Of a DNA stretch of 52,152 nucleotides, positions 17,230-26,129 are shown piece by piece. The notes under the pieces are model-generated. The model saw nothing but the letters and a program-made list of their open reading frames with translations, ran no database searches and was not told the DNA's origin. A program made the translations under genes and the position numbers. This DNA is from Arcobacter sp. Lineage in GTDB: Bacteria > Campylobacterota > Campylobacteria > Campylobacterales > Arcobacteraceae. Where the stretch lies: positions 1 to 52,152 of the forward strand of contig QKDL01000055.1 in assembly GCA_003252105.1 (NCBI GenBank), in the 5' to 3' direction. Numbering within the stretch: position 1 is the stretch's first letter; every line of letters starts with the position of its first letter.

Positions 17230-18335
17230 CCTATATATTTCATAGAGTTTAATTTATTTCTATAAATTGGAATCTCATTACTACTTAAAGCTTCTTCAAC
17301 CTTATTGGTTACAACTTTATGGAAAGATGATTTATCACAAACTGGATCAGCTTCATGTAAATCTTTAGTCAAAGCAAAAGCTTGACATCTACATCCACCA
17401 AAATCAGCCTCTTTTTCTGGACAGGTTCTACAAGGTTCTTTCATCCATTTATCACCTCTGAAATAATTAAAAGCTTTTGATTCATTCCAAATCTCACTTA
17501 CACTAAAATCTTTTACATTTGGAAACTCTAAAGGTAGAGTATTTGCTGTATTACATGGCAAAGCAACACCATCAGGATTTATTGTTAGAAAAGTGCTTCC
17601 CCAACCATTCATACAGGCTTTTGGTCTTGTTGCAAAATAATCAGGAACTACAAAAAATACTTTCATATCTTTTCTTTGTTCTCTATAAAAATCTACAACC
17701 TCTTTTGCTTTTGTTAATTGCTCTTGTGTTGGTAAAAGTGCATTTATATTTTTTAATGCCCAACCATAATATTGGATATTTGCAACCTCTAAATAGTTTG
17801 CTCCAATTGAATCCGCAAATTCAATAATCTCACCAACCTCTTCTATATTTTGTCTAGTGATACAACTATTTACAATAAGTTGTAAACCTTGTTCTTTACA
17901 CTCTTTTGCAAAAGCTATTTTATCTTTTAATGCTGTTTTATTGTTTGTAATTAGAGTTGAAGTTTTTTCATTTGGTGATTGAATTCCCAGCTGAACTGTT
18001 TTAAGTCCAGCCTCTTTTAGTTTTTTTACTATACTTAAATCAGCCCCTACACCAGACGTAATTAAGTTCGTATAAAATTTTAATTGGCTTGCTTTTTCTA
18101 CAATCTCTACTAAATCTTTATTTAATAAAGGCTCCCCACCACTAATCCCTAACTGAACAGCACCCATAGCTCTAGCTTCATTTAAAACTTTAAACCAATC
18201 CTCTTTACTCATACTATCTTTAGTATTTGCAAAGTCTAATTGGTTATAACAATAAGTGCACTCTAAAGGGCACTTATGTGTTAGCTCTAAAAGTAGCCAT
18301 AATGGTGGTTTGATTGTAGTTTCATTAGTTTGCAT
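17226..18335 (-). CDS. pqqE: PqqA peptide cyclase (radical SAM)
   Basis: Forms the carbon-carbon bond between Glu16 and Tyr20 of PqqA, the first chemical step of PQQ synthesis, with PqqD presenting the peptide. Seen: the radical-SAM motif C22-x3-C26-x2-C29 in H-K-C-P-L-E-C-T-Y-C, G-G-E-P near residue 70, and SPASM-domain cysteines (M-N-G-W-G, C-R-T-C-P-E-K and G-G-C-R-C near the C-terminus) for auxiliary clusters. The ATG at 18335 (369 residues) is preferred; a GTG at 18365 is ten codons upstream. It overlaps the end of pqqD by 11 bp. Last gene of the pqq operon, convergent with the response regulator. Confidence 0.95.
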   Translation of the reverse strand: MQTNETTIKPPLWLLLELTHKCPLECTYCYNQLDFANTKDSMSKEDWFKVLNEARAMGAVQLGISGGEPLLNKDLVEIVEKASQLKFYTNLITSGVGADLSIVKKLKEAGLKTVQLGIQSPNEKTSTLITNNKTALKDKIAFAKECKEQGLQLIVNSCITRQNIEEVGEIIEFADSIGANYLEVANIQYYGWALKNINALLPTQEQLTKAKEVVDFYREQRKDMKVFFVVPDYFATRPKACMNGWGSTFLTINPDGVALPCNTANTLPLEFPNVKDFSVSEIWNESKAFNYFRGDKWMKEPCRTCPEKEADFGGCRCQAFALTKDLHEADPVCDKSSFHKVVTNKVEEALSSNEIPIYRNKLNSMKYIG

Positions 18336-18594
18336 AAACAACCCACTTTCTATCAATCGCTTCACTCAAAAATGCGTCAACATCTTTTTGTAAATCTTTC
18401 ATTTCAAATTTCTCTTCTAATATCTTTGCGATTTGCGAACTATTGTTTTTTCCATCACATAGATTCATTATCTCTCCTGCACTTTGATTTAATTGTACCA
18501 TCCCTTCAGGATATAAAAGTACAAAACAACCTTGTGCTTCTTCAAATTGAAGTTGAAAATGGTTATTCACCACAAGTGATTTTTCTTGTTGCAT
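18325..18594 (-). CDS. pqqD: PqqA-binding chaperone
   Basis: A small RiPP recognition element that binds the PqqA precursor and delivers it to PqqE. The 89 residues match the family's usual length, and the segments [17 protein letters not shown] and L-C-D-G-K-N are typical of PqqD. It overlaps pqqC by 32 bp and pqqE by 11 bp, so translation of the three is probably coupled. A GTG eight codons in is an alternative start that would shorten the overlap with pqqC. Confidence 0.93.
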   Translation of the reverse strand: MQQEKSLVVNNHFQLQFEEAQGCFVLLYPEGMVQLNQSAGEIMNLCDGKNNSSQIAKILEEKFEMKDLQKDVDAFLSEAIDRKWVVYAN

Positions 18595-19306
18595 TACAGT
18601 TCTCTATATTAAAATATGGCGGTTGTTTTAATTCATATGCCAAATAAATAGCATCAGCTATTGTCCATAAAATATCAAGTTTAAATTGTAAAATTTCACA
18701 AGCTTTATCTTGAAGCTCTACAGTATTAAATTTCTCTAAAGTTAAAGCTAATCCATGTTGAACATCTCTTCTTGCTTCTGTTAATCTTTTTTGAAAATAT
18801 CTTAATCCATTTTGCTCAATCCAAGGATAGTTTGTAGGCCATGTATCAAGTCTTTGTTGATGAATTTGTGGTGCAAACATCTCTGTAAGTGAAGACATAG
18901 CTGCTTCTTGCCAAGGTGCACGTCTTGCAAAATTAACATAAGCATCAACTGCAAATTTAACTGATGGCAATAGATATTTTTGGTCTATTAAATCTTGTTT
19001 ACTAAGTCCTACTGCTTCACCTAATTCTAACCAAGCTTCAATTCCACCACCAACGCTATCATGATCTATAATTCTATCAATCCATTTTCTTCTATCTTCA
19101 AGTGGTGGATTGTTTGACATAATTGCAGCATCTTTTATTGGAATCATCACTTGATAATAAAATCTATTTGCTACCCAACCTTGAATCTCCTCTTTTGTAC
19201 AATCTCCATTATACATTCTTACATGAAATGGATGATGAATATGATACATTCTACCCATATCTCTAAGTTTTAATTCAAACTCATCTTTACTTAATAATTT
19301 ACTCAT
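18563..19306 (-). CDS. pqqC: Pyrroloquinoline-quinone synthase
   Basis: Cofactor-free oxidase that performs the last ring closure and eight-electron oxidation giving PQQ. The 247 residues and the motifs [11 protein letters not shown] near residue 20, [13 protein letters not shown] near residue 38, D-H-D-S-V-G-G-G near residue 77 and L-T-E-M-F-A-P near residue 140 are those of PqqC. It lies 19 bp downstream of pqqB and has an AGGAGAA ribosome site. Confidence 0.97.
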   Translation of the reverse strand: MSKLLSKDEFELKLRDMGRMYHIHHPFHVRMYNGDCTKEEIQGWVANRFYYQVMIPIKDAAIMSNNPPLEDRRKWIDRIIDHDSVGGGIEAWLELGEAVGLSKQDLIDQKYLLPSVKFAVDAYVNFARRAPWQEAAMSSLTEMFAPQIHQQRLDTWPTNYPWIEQNGLRYFQKRLTEARRDVQHGLALTLEKFNTVELQDKACEILQFKLDILWTIADAIYLAYELKQPPYFNIENCNATRKITCGE

Positions 19307-19325
19307 TTTCTTCTCCTTTTGTAAC

Positions 19326-20243
19326 TTAAATCTCTATACTCATACCATCATAGGATATCTCTATCCCATGAGATATAAGTTTGGCATATTCTTTTGTTGT
19401 TTCATCCAAAATTGGATTTGTATTATTTATATGGATTAGAATTTTTCTTGGTTTACTCATCCCATCAAGTATTTTAATAAGACCATCATCTCCACTTAAT
19501 GGAATATGTCCCATATCTGTTCCAAGTTTTTTGGAGAACCCATTTTTTATCATCTCATCATTTGTCCACAATGTTCCATCCACAAGTAAAACATCTGCTT
19601 CACTCATCTCTTCAATTATTCTAGGTTCCGCAACCCCAAGTCCTGGAAGATAAAAAAGTTTTTTCCCTGTAAGTTTATTTTTAACTACAACCCCTATATT
19701 ATCCCCTATTCTTGGTTTATCTCTATATTTTGAATATGGTGGTGCATTTGAAATAAGTGGCATTGCATAAAACTCATAATTTGGCATAACAGGTATCTCA
19801 AATGGTTGTTTATTAAATGAAATTTCGTTGTATTTTACTCCACCACCATCCCAGTGAGTTAACATCTTAAATAAAGGAAATGAGGTATTAAGCTCTTCAT
19901 GAACCTCTTTTGTACAATACACTTCGTGTGGACAACCTTCTCTTAACATCAAAAGTCCAGTTGTATGATCAATTTGTGCGTCGATAAAAACAATAGCTTT
20001 TATTTTAGTTTCACGCCTTGTATCTTTTGGTTGTAAAAATGGTGAATTGTGTATTTGTTCTAAAATATCAGGAGAAGTGTTAAATAAAACCCAATTTTCT
20101 CCATCTTCACTTATAGTGATTGAACTTTGAGTTCTTCTTTTAATACTTGGTTTTCCTTCTCTGTAACCTTTGCAATTATCACAATTACAGTTAAACTGAG
20201 GAAGTCCTCCTCCAGCACTAGAACCTAATACTTGTATTTTCAT
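19326..20243 (-). CDS. pqqB: PQQ biosynthesis hydroxylase-like protein
   Basis: A metallo-beta-lactamase-fold protein, proposed to hydroxylate the cyclised Glu-Tyr intermediate in PQQ synthesis. The N-terminus has [14 protein letters not shown] followed by a C19-x-C21-x2-C24 zinc motif; D-A-Q-I-D-H-T-T-G near residue 108 replaces the usual HxHx[10 protein letters not shown] near residue 241 is conserved. The length of 305 residues is typical. It is separated from pqqA by a hairpin that probably lowers expression of pqqB-E relative to pqqA. Confidence 0.96.
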   Translation of the reverse strand: MKIQVLGSSAGGGLPQFNCNCDNCKGYREGKPSIKRRTQSSITISEDGENWVLFNTSPDILEQIHNSPFLQPKDTRRETKIKAIVFIDAQIDHTTGLLMLREGCPHEVYCTKEVHEELNTSFPLFKMLTHWDGGGVKYNEISFNKQPFEIPVMPNYEFYAMPLISNAPPYSKYRDKPRIGDNIGVVVKNKLTGKKLFYLPGLGVAEPRIIEEMSEADVLLVDGTLWTNDEMIKNGFSKKLGTDMGHIPLSGDDGLIKILDGMSKPRKILIHINNTNPILDETTKEYAKLISHGIEISYDGMSIEI

Positions 20244-20258
20244 TTTTTACTCCATCTG

Positions 20259-20320
20259 CTTTTTATAAAAAGTTCACTTTAAACTTTTTATAAAAAGCAA
20301 GTCAGGATACTGACTTGCTT
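20259..20320 (-). terminator. Attenuator hairpin between pqqA and pqqB
   Basis: A perfect 11-bp stem, AAGCAAGTCAG (20295-20305) with CTGACTTGCTT (20310-20320), and a four-base loop. Read on the minus strand it ends CTTGCTTTTTA, an intrinsic-terminator shape 57 bp after the pqqA stop. Downstream are two copies of the palindrome CTTTTTATAAAAAG (20284-20297 and 20259-20272), 25 bp apart. Partial termination here would make much more pqqA than pqqB-E message, as expected for a peptide consumed one per PQQ. Confidence 0.7.
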
Positions 20321-20376
20321 CAAATCTAAATTAGGGATTTAGGTTTAAAATCAAAACTATTAACAGAAGCTACATA

Positions 20377-20451
20377 TTATACGTGGCAAATATACATTGT
20401 AACTTCAAAACCAAATCTGTTATCTACGAATGCAGGTGTTTCCCATTTCAT
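20377..20451 (-). CDS. pqqA: PQQ precursor peptide
   Basis: A 24-residue peptide, too short for ordinary ORF calling, found by reading the minus strand between the alcohol dehydrogenase and pqqB. The core is R-F-G-F-E-V-T-M-Y with Glu16 and Tyr20 at the invariant positions whose side chains become PQQ. A strong ribosome site AAAGGAGG lies seven bases before the ATG. It starts 63 bp after the dehydrogenase stop with no island box of its own, so it is probably read from the dehydrogenase promoter. The C-terminal tail I-C-H-V is unusual in having a Cys. Confidence 0.95.
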   Translation of the reverse strand: MKWETPAFVDNRFGFEVTMYICHV

Positions 20452-20514
20452 TTTAGCTACCTCCTTTTTAAGATTTATTTGCCAAATGAAGTTAGACCCC
20501 ATTCGGCATATTAA

Positions 20515-22308
20515 CTACTTATGTAGTTTAAATACGTGTACAGTTCCACCTTGGTTGATGTTTTTAACTGCTTTTGCAACTTCACCACCCCATAAAGGAA
20601 CAGCTCCACCCCAACCTGATACGATTGCGATATATTGCTCACCATTTTGCTCCCAAGTGATTGGAGAAGCAACAATTCCTGAACCAACATTGAATTTATA
20701 AAGGATTTTTCCTGTTTCATCATCAAATGCTAAAAATTTACCTTCTGGAGTTCCAGCAAATACTAAACCACCAGCAGTTGATAAAATTCCACCCCATAAT
20801 GGAGCATTGTTTTTATAATTCCATTTTACTTTACCAGTTAATGGATCAATAGCTTTAAGTGAACCAATGTGATCTTCGAAAATTGGTTTAATTGTAAATC
20901 CTGCACCTAAATATGCAGCACCTTTTTTATAAGAAACTGGTTGGTTCCAAATATCCATACCCCACTCATTTGATGGTACATAGAATAATTTTGTATTTTT
21001 AGAGTATGAAATTGGCATCCAGTTTTTTCCACCTAAGAATGAAGGTACTGAGAATACTGATTTACCTTTACTAGCTCCATTTGGATTTCCAGGTCTTCCA
21101 TCTTCTGTATAGATTGGTCTTCCATCTTTTCCAATACCTTTAGCCCAAGTGATGTTTGAAACAAAAGGGTTAGCTGTAATAAATTTACCATTTTCTCTAT
21201 TTAATACATAGAAGAAACCATTTCTATCAGCAGTACCTGCTAATTTTTCAACTTTTCCATCTTTATTTACATGATTAAATGAAACTAATTCATTTACACC
21301 ATCAAAATCCCATCCATCATGTGGGGTAGTTTGGAAATGCCAAACAATTTTCCCTGTATTTGGATTGATTGCTAATCTTGAAGAACTATATAAGTTATCC
21401 CCTGGTCTTATATGTGAATTCCAAGGTGCTGGGTTTCCAGTTCCAAAGAATAAAAGATCAGTTTCTGGATCATAAGTTCCACCAAGCCAAGTTGCAGCTC
21501 CACCAGATTTCCATAAGTCTCCTGGCCATGTTTTACCAGCTTCACCACCAGTAATCCCATTTGGTTTACCATTTAAGTATCCCATATGACCCTCAACTGT
21601 TGGTCTTGTCCAAATAACTTCACCAGTTTTTGCATCTCTAGCTTCAACTTTACCAACAATACCAAACTCACCACCAGCAACACCAGTGATAACCATATCT
21701 TTTACGATAATTGGAGCAGCTGTAATAGAGTATCCATCTTTATAGTTTTCAACTTTTTTCTTCCATACAACTTTTCCAGTTTTTCTATCTAAAGCAACTA
21801 GTTTAGCATCTAATGTTCCGAAGATTACTAAATTATCATAGATTGCTGCACCTCTGTTGATAACATCACAACAAGGTAAAATTGCATTTGGTAATTTAGC
21901 ATCATATTGCCATAACTCTTCACCTGTCGCTATATCAATAGCAAACATTCTTGAATAAGAAGCAGTTACATACATAACTCCATCTTTAACAAGAGGTTGA
22001 GATTCTTGTCCTCTTTGTTTCTCTCCACCAAAAGAAAAATTCCATACTGGAACTAAATCTTTTACAGTCTCTTTATTAATTTGTGAAAGTGGTGAGAATC
22101 TTTGACCCTGAAGTCCCATACCATTTGTAAGTACATCTCCCAGACTTTTCTCATCATTTAAAATTTCAGTATTTGTTACTGGTGCAAATGATGGTTTTGT
22201 AACCTCACTTATGTTACTATTCATTGTGCTGTTCGTAGAAACACACCCGCTAATTAGTGCAGATAGTGTAACGGCAACTGCGCTAGTTAGTAGTTTTTTG
22301 CTTAGCAT
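20515..22308 (-). CDS. PQQ-dependent alcohol dehydrogenase with lanthanide-type metal site
   Basis: Oxidises alcohols in the periplasm and passes electrons to cytochrome c. The 597-residue protein is an eight-bladed quinoprotein of the ExaA/PedH type: adjacent cysteines 146-147 (L-P-C-C-D) that stack on PQQ, tryptophan-docking repeats, and F-L-G-G-K-N-W near residue 430. Catalytic D334 is followed by D336 in W-D-F-D-G-V-N-E. Asp at that second position ligates the lanthanide in XoxF, ExaF and PedH, while MxaF has Ala and ExaA has Ser. The ATG at 22308 follows GGAGAGAGA; an upstream ATG has its own codons inside that ribosome site. The N-terminus ends L-I-S-G-C at residue 22, a lipobox, so it may be membrane-anchored. 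First gene before pqqA-E, under an island box. Confidence 0.95.
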   Translation of the reverse strand: MLSKKLLTSAVAVTLSALISGCVSTNSTMNSNISEVTKPSFAPVTNTEILNDEKSLGDVLTNGMGLQGQRFSPLSQINKETVKDLVPVWNFSFGGEKQRGQESQPLVKDGVMYVTASYSRMFAIDIATGEELWQYDAKLPNAILPCCDVINRGAAIYDNLVIFGTLDAKLVALDRKTGKVVWKKKVENYKDGYSITAAPIIVKDMVITGVAGGEFGIVGKVEARDAKTGEVIWTRPTVEGHMGYLNGKPNGITGGEAGKTWPGDLWKSGGAATWLGGTYDPETDLLFFGTGNPAPWNSHIRPGDNLYSSSRLAINPNTGKIVWHFQTTPHDGWDFDGVNELVSFNHVNKDGKVEKLAGTADRNGFFYVLNRENGKFITANPFVSNITWAKGIGKDGRPIYTEDGRPGNPNGASKGKSVFSVPSFLGGKNWMPISYSKNTKLFYVPSNEWGMDIWNQPVSYKKGAAYLGAGFTIKPIFEDHIGSLKAIDPLTGKVKWNYKNNAPLWGGILSTAGGLVFAGTPEGKFLAFDDETGKILYKFNVGSGIVASPITWEQNGEQYIAIVSGWGGAVPLWGGEVAKAVKNINQGGTVHVFKLHK

Positions 22309-22359
22309 TCTCTCTCCTTGAATTAATTTCATAACAAACTAAAAATTTGTCTTAGCGAA

Positions 22360-22391
22360 AGTATACATGAGGATTATAGCCTCAGTTTAGC
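22360..22391 (-). promoter_or_regulatory. Alcohol dehydrogenase/pqq promoter: island box plus -10
   Basis: Read on the minus strand: GCTAAA-N5-GCTATA (22391-22375), 9 nt, then TATACT (22365-22360). No -35 hexamer is needed because the second half-site occupies that region. The box overlaps the stop codon of the ABC permease gene upstream. Confidence 0.82.
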
Positions 22392-23169
22392 TATTGTTTA
22401 CTTTTTTAGATTTAAAGCCTAAAAATGCCATAAATAGGCTAATTATCAGGGATACAGCAAGAATTAAAAAACTTGTTTCATCAAATTTTAGGTATAAACT
22501 AAATCTAATTGACTCTACTATATATGTAAATGGATTATATGAAGAGATATCAAATAACAAAATTGATGAATCTTTTATCTTCCATAGCGGGTATAAAGCA
22601 GAACTTAGAAAAAACATAGGGAAAATTACAAAATTCATAACAGTTGCAAAGTTTTCCAATTGTTTTATAACAGAAGAGATAAAAAGAGCAAAAGCATTTA
22701 ATATAATAGATGAAACCATTATAATAGGTATAGTAACTAAAATAGCCAGATTAGATATCTCCACTCCATAAAGTTTTGCAATTATCAAAAAAGTGATTGC
22801 TTGTATTGTAGATACTATTGATGTCGCAAACATTTTGCAAAAAAGCAGATAGTTTCTATTTATATATGAAGCTAAAAGTATTTTCATACTTCCCATCTCC
22901 CTATCAAATATCATAGTCAAACTACTTTGCATTCCATTAAAAAGTAAAACCATACCAACAAGTCCTGGAACAATATAGGTTTCATAAGTTATATAGGTTT
23001 CATATGGAGGTGTGATTGCAAGACCTAAAGCTGTTCTAAATCCAACAGAAAAAATAAACAACCAAAGCAAAGGTCTTACAAGTGCAGAAAAAAATCTGCT
23101 TTTTTGTTTTAAAAATCTTATAAGTTCTTTGTAAACAATCCCTTTTAAACAATTAAAATATATATTCAT
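22387..23169 (-). CDS. ABC-2 type permease of the PQQ-associated (PedC/LutF-like) transporter
   Basis: A 260-residue inner-membrane protein with six hydrophobic segments and the ABC-2 fold (V-R-P-L-L-W-L-F-I-F-S-V-G-F-R near residue 33, F-D-R-E-M-G-S-M near residue 88, N-P-F-T-Y near residue 216). It belongs to the family of alcohol-dehydrogenase-associated permeases (PedC of Pseudomonas putida, LutF of Methylorubrum). Those systems are required for lanthanide-dependent growth, and lanthanide transport is the accepted reading. It ends five bases into the box that drives the dehydrogenase. Co-transcribed with the ATPase and beta-propeller genes upstream. Confidence 0.88.
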   Translation of the reverse strand: MNIYFNCLKGIVYKELIRFLKQKSRFFSALVRPLLWLFIFSVGFRTALGLAITPPYETYITYETYIVPGLVGMVLLFNGMQSSLTMIFDREMGSMKILLASYINRNYLLFCKMFATSIVSTIQAITFLIIAKLYGVEISNLAILVTIPIIMVSSIILNAFALFISSVIKQLENFATVMNFVIFPMFFLSSALYPLWKIKDSSILLFDISSYNPFTYIVESIRFSLYLKFDETSFLILAVSLIISLFMAFLGFKSKKVNNS

Positions 23170-23173
23170 AAGT

Positions 23174-23896
23174 TTACCTTGTTAGATAGTTGAATGTATC
23201 AACTAAATTGTTTTGATTATGTTTAACAAGAAGATTTTTAACAGTGGTTTGTTCTACTATTTGCCCTTTTTTTATCAAAGCAACAAAATCATCTTCATCA
23301 ACCTCATCAAAAAGATGTGTTATCCAGAGCACTGAGATATTTTGAGTTTTTACTAAATCTTTTACATATTTTAAAATATCAAATCGACTTTTCAAATCTA
23401 AACCAACTGTAGCCTCATCAAGTAAAAGAAGCTTAGGTTTATTTATCAAAGCTCTTAAAATTTCTACTCTTCTTCTATGTCCACCATTTAATCTTCTTGC
23501 AGGAATATCTAAGTGTTCTTGAAGTTCAAGTTTTATTATCTCATCTTTTACAGATTCAATAGTTTGTTTAAAATTAAGCCCTTTTAAGGCTCCATAATAA
23601 TACAAGTTTTGTTTAACAGTTAAATCCAAATCTAAAGTTGGTTCTTGAAAAACTATTCCAATATCTTTTAAAGCTTTGCCATAATTTTTTATATCAAATC
23701 CATTTATACTAATAGCCCCATCTTCAAGTTTTAAAAGTCTAGTTATAAGTGAAAAAATAGTAGATTTACCTGCTCCATTTAGTCCAAGCAAAACAAAAAA
23801 ACTACCCTGTTTTATACTAAAAGAAACATTATTTAACACCTCTTTTTTACCATATGAAAAATTTACGTTTTTAAACTCTAAAATATTTTTATCCAT
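23174..23896 (-). CDS. ABC ATPase of the PQQ-associated (PedB/LutE-like) transporter
   Basis: A 240-residue ATP-binding subunit: Walker A G-L-N-G-A-G-K-S-T near residue 39, the signature in the form L-N-G-G-H-R-R-R-V-E (instead of LSGGQ) near residue 137, Walker B L-L-L-L-D-E-A near residue 158 and a switch His in I-T-H. The GGH-RRR-VE variant is characteristic of the PQQ-associated ATPases. Four bases separate it from the permease and two from the beta-propeller gene, so the three form one operon. Confidence 0.92.
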   Translation of the reverse strand: MDKNILEFKNVNFSYGKKEVLNNVSFSIKQGSFFVLLGLNGAGKSTIFSLITRLLKLEDGAISINGFDIKNYGKALKDIGIVFQEPTLDLDLTVKQNLYYYGALKGLNFKQTIESVKDEIIKLELQEHLDIPARRLNGGHRRRVEILRALINKPKLLLLDEATVGLDLKSRFDILKYVKDLVKTQNISVLWITHLFDEVDEDDFVALIKKGQIVEQTTVKNLLVKHNQNNLVDTFNYLTR

Positions 23897-23898
23897 AT

Positions 23899-24858
23899 TT
23901 ATTTACTAGGTATTACAGCTAGTCCCCAAGGGTATCGTCCAACTTTTACACTTTTTTCAACTTTTAATGAAGGCACATCTATAATAGATACATCCCCACT
24001 AACTCCATTTGTTGTGTAAAGTTTATCTTCCCCATTTACAAAAGCTAATTGCCAAACTCTATTTCCTACAAGTAAGTATTTGATAACTTTATATGTTTTT
24101 GCATCAACAACTGCAACATGATTTGCAGGTCCTAAAGCAATAAAAGCATATTTTCCATCACTTGTTAGTTTTATACCAACTGGTTGAATCAAATCTTTAA
24201 AAATACCAGGAATTTTAAAATTTATTTTTGCAACACTTTCTTTAGTTTTTGAATCAACAACCATAACAGTTCCACCAATCTCACTTGATGCCCAAACCAT
24301 ATCTCCATTTTTTGAAAACTCTATGTGTCTTGGTCTTTGATCAACCAAAGTATTATGGATGATTTTTTTTGTTTTTGTATCTATCCAGTGTAAAAAGTTT
24401 GAAGTTTCAGTTGTATTTATTGCAACTGTACCATCTGGACTTACTGCCATACCTTCTGGTTCAACTCCAACATCAATTTGAGAAATAACTGTTCTATTTT
24501 CGATATCCACTACAGTTACAATTGCATCATCTTCATTTGAGATATAAAGCTCTTTGCCATCAGGATGAAGAGCAAACTGTTCTGGGTCTTCACCAGAAGG
24601 TAAGTTATGCAATATTTTATTTGTTTTTGTATCCATTACTTGAACAGTGTCATCATCACTTGCACAAATATAAAGTTTAGAATAATCATTTGATAGTAAT
24701 ATACCCCTTGGTCTTTGACCAACTTCTATAGTATTTATAACATTATTTGTTTTAGAGTCAATTACACTAATTGTATTATCCTTTTCATTTGATACATAAA
24801 TGGTATCTGCGAATAAGCAACTTGTTAATAAAGCTGCTACAAAAATTGATTTTTTCAT
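23899..24858 (-). CDS. Periplasmic YVTN beta-propeller protein of the PQQ-associated transporter
   Basis: A 319-residue secreted protein: signal peptide of 17 residues ending L-F-A, then seven repeats of the YVTN type (for example I-Y-V-S-N-E-K-D-N-T-I-S-V-I-D near residue 20, and repeated V-G-x-x-P-x-G). This family occurs beside PQQ dehydrogenase and Ped/Lut transporter genes; its exact task is not known, though a periplasmic metal- or protein-binding role is likely. First gene of the operon with the ATPase and permease, with an island box and -10 just upstream, divergent from the binding protein. Confidence 0.88.
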   Translation of the reverse strand: MKKSIFVAALLTSCLFADTIYVSNEKDNTISVIDSKTNNVINTIEVGQRPRGILLSNDYSKLYICASDDDTVQVMDTKTNKILHNLPSGEDPEQFALHPDGKELYISNEDDAIVTVVDIENRTVISQIDVGVEPEGMAVSPDGTVAINTTETSNFLHWIDTKTKKIIHNTLVDQRPRHIEFSKNGDMVWASSEIGGTVMVVDSKTKESVAKINFKIPGIFKDLIQPVGIKLTSDGKYAFIALGPANHVAVVDAKTYKVIKYLLVGNRVWQLAFVNGEDKLYTTNGVSGDVSIIDVPSLKVEKSVKVGRYPWGLAVIPSK

Positions 24859-24881
24859 ACATACTCCTAAAATTTTTTTTT

Positions 24882-24913
24882 ATTTTATATGATATTTATA
24901 GCCTCAGTTTAGC
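24882..24913 (-). promoter_or_regulatory. Promoter of the beta-propeller/ATPase/permease operon
   Basis: On the minus strand GCTAAA-N5-GCTATA (24913-24897), 9 nt, then TAAAAT (24887-24882). The box faces away from the mirror-image box of the divergent binding-protein gene. Confidence 0.8.
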
Positions 24914-24925
24914 AATAAATAATTT

Positions 24926-24957
24926 GCTAAATTCAAGCTATAAATCTTGTATATACT
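24926..24957 (+). promoter_or_regulatory. Promoter of the binding-protein/DUF302 operon
   Basis: GCTAAA-N5-GCTATA (24926-24942), 9 nt, then TATACT (24952-24957). The distance to the ATG at 24984 leaves a short leader containing AAAAAGG. It forms an inverted pair with the box at 24897-24913. Confidence 0.82.
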
Positions 24958-24983
24958 TATTAAAATCAATAAAAAGGTTAACA

Positions 24984-26129
24984 ATGAAAATTTTTATATA
25001 TCTTACACTTTTAACAGCTTTTTTAAATGCTCAAATTTTAGATGTAAATATTTTATACTTGGAACAAAAAATAAAAAAGCCACCTGTTTTATCAAATGTA
25101 ATTGAAGAACCAGAAGACTTAGGGATACAAGGTGCAAAACTTGCAGTAAAAGATAGTAATAAAAGTGCAAAATTTTTAAATCAACATTTTAATTTAATTG
25201 AAAAAATATCATATGATGAAAATGAACTTATTGAAGCTTTTAACAAATTTATAAATGATGGAAACTTTTATATAATTTTAAATGTAGAAGATAATCTCTT
25301 AAAAAAATTGCTTGATTCTAAACTATCTTCAAAAGCCTTACTTATAAATGCAAGCAGTCTTGATACAAATCTTAGAAAAAATTATTGTAAAGAAAACTTT
25401 ATACATACAATCCCAAGTAATAGTATGCTTTATGATGGATTGGTTCAATTTTTAGTGAAACGAAACTTTAAAAAGATTTTTTTGATTAGTGGAACAAATC
25501 CAAAAGATATAGAGATAAAAAATGATATGAAAAAAGCCATCAAAAAATTTGGTGCAACTATAGTTAAAGAAAAAGTTTGGGAAAACAATAGTGATATTAG
25601 AAGAAAAGCAACAGCTGAATTTCCAGTATTTACACAAGCTAGTGATTATGATGTAATAATGGTGGCTGATTTCTATGGAGATTTTGGTGAGTTCTTATCT
25701 TTTAATACTTGGTTAGCACGTCCAATTGCTGGAACACAAGGACTAAGAGCTTTGCAATGGCATAAAGTTATAGAAGCTTGGGGAGCGGCACAAATGCAAA
25801 GTAGATTTGAAAAATTTGCAAAAAGATGGATGGAGCAAAAAGATTTCTCAAACTGGGTAGCAATTAGAACAATCATTAGTTCAATTGCAAAAACCCAAAC
25901 AGCTTCATTGGATAAAAATCTAAAATTTATACGTTCAAAAGAGTTTGAAATTGGAGCGTATATGGGAAGAAAACTCTCTTTTAGAGATTTTAATGGACAA
26001 CTAAGAACTCCTATTTCATTGATTCAACCAAGAGCTTTAATCTCAACTTCACCACAAGTTGGATTTTTGCATCCAATCACTGATTTGGATACTTTAGGTG
26101 TTGCCAAATTTGAACTAAAGTGTAAATGA
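24984..26129 (+). CDS. Periplasmic binding protein of the PQQ-associated ABC transporter
   Basis: A 381-residue secreted protein with a 17-residue signal peptide (L-L-T-A-F-L-N-A) and a type I periplasmic-binding fold (E-D-L-G-I-Q-G-A-K-L-A near residue 45, F-L-I-S-G-T-N-P near residue 165). It matches the family annotated as the ABC substrate-binding protein of the PQQ alcohol dehydrogenase system, which contains the PedA/LutA-type proteins. The ORF can be extended 71 codons upstream, but that would run through both promoter boxes and bury the signal peptide, so the ATG at 24984 after AAAAAGG is the start. It ends ATGA with the DUF302 gene. Confidence 0.88.
   Translation: MKIFIYLTLLTAFLNAQILDVNILYLEQKIKKPPVLSNVIEEPEDLGIQGAKLAVKDSNKSAKFLNQHFNLIEKISYDENELIEAFNKFINDGNFYIILNVEDNLLKKLLDSKLSSKALLINASSLDTNLRKNYCKENFIHTIPSNSMLYDGLVQFLVKRNFKKIFLISGTNPKDIEIKNDMKKAIKKFGATIVKEKVWENNSDIRRKATAEFPVFTQASDYDVIMVADFYGDFGEFLSFNTWLARPIAGTQGLRALQWHKVIEAWGAAQMQSRFEKFAKRWMEQKDFSNWVAIRTIISSIAKTQTASLDKNLKFIRSKEFEIGAYMGRKLSFRDFNGQLRTPISLIQPRALISTSPQVGFLHPITDLDTLGVAKFELKCK

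Noticed and set aside
20515-22308. Methanol dehydrogenase MxaF
   Set aside because: The sequence around the active site and the C-terminal half resembles ExaA/PedH, MxaF has Ala where this has the second Asp, and no mxaI small subunit follows.
24771-24983. 71-codon N-terminal extension of the PQQ-associated binding protein
   Set aside because: It would run through both divergent promoters and put the signal peptide in the middle of the protein.
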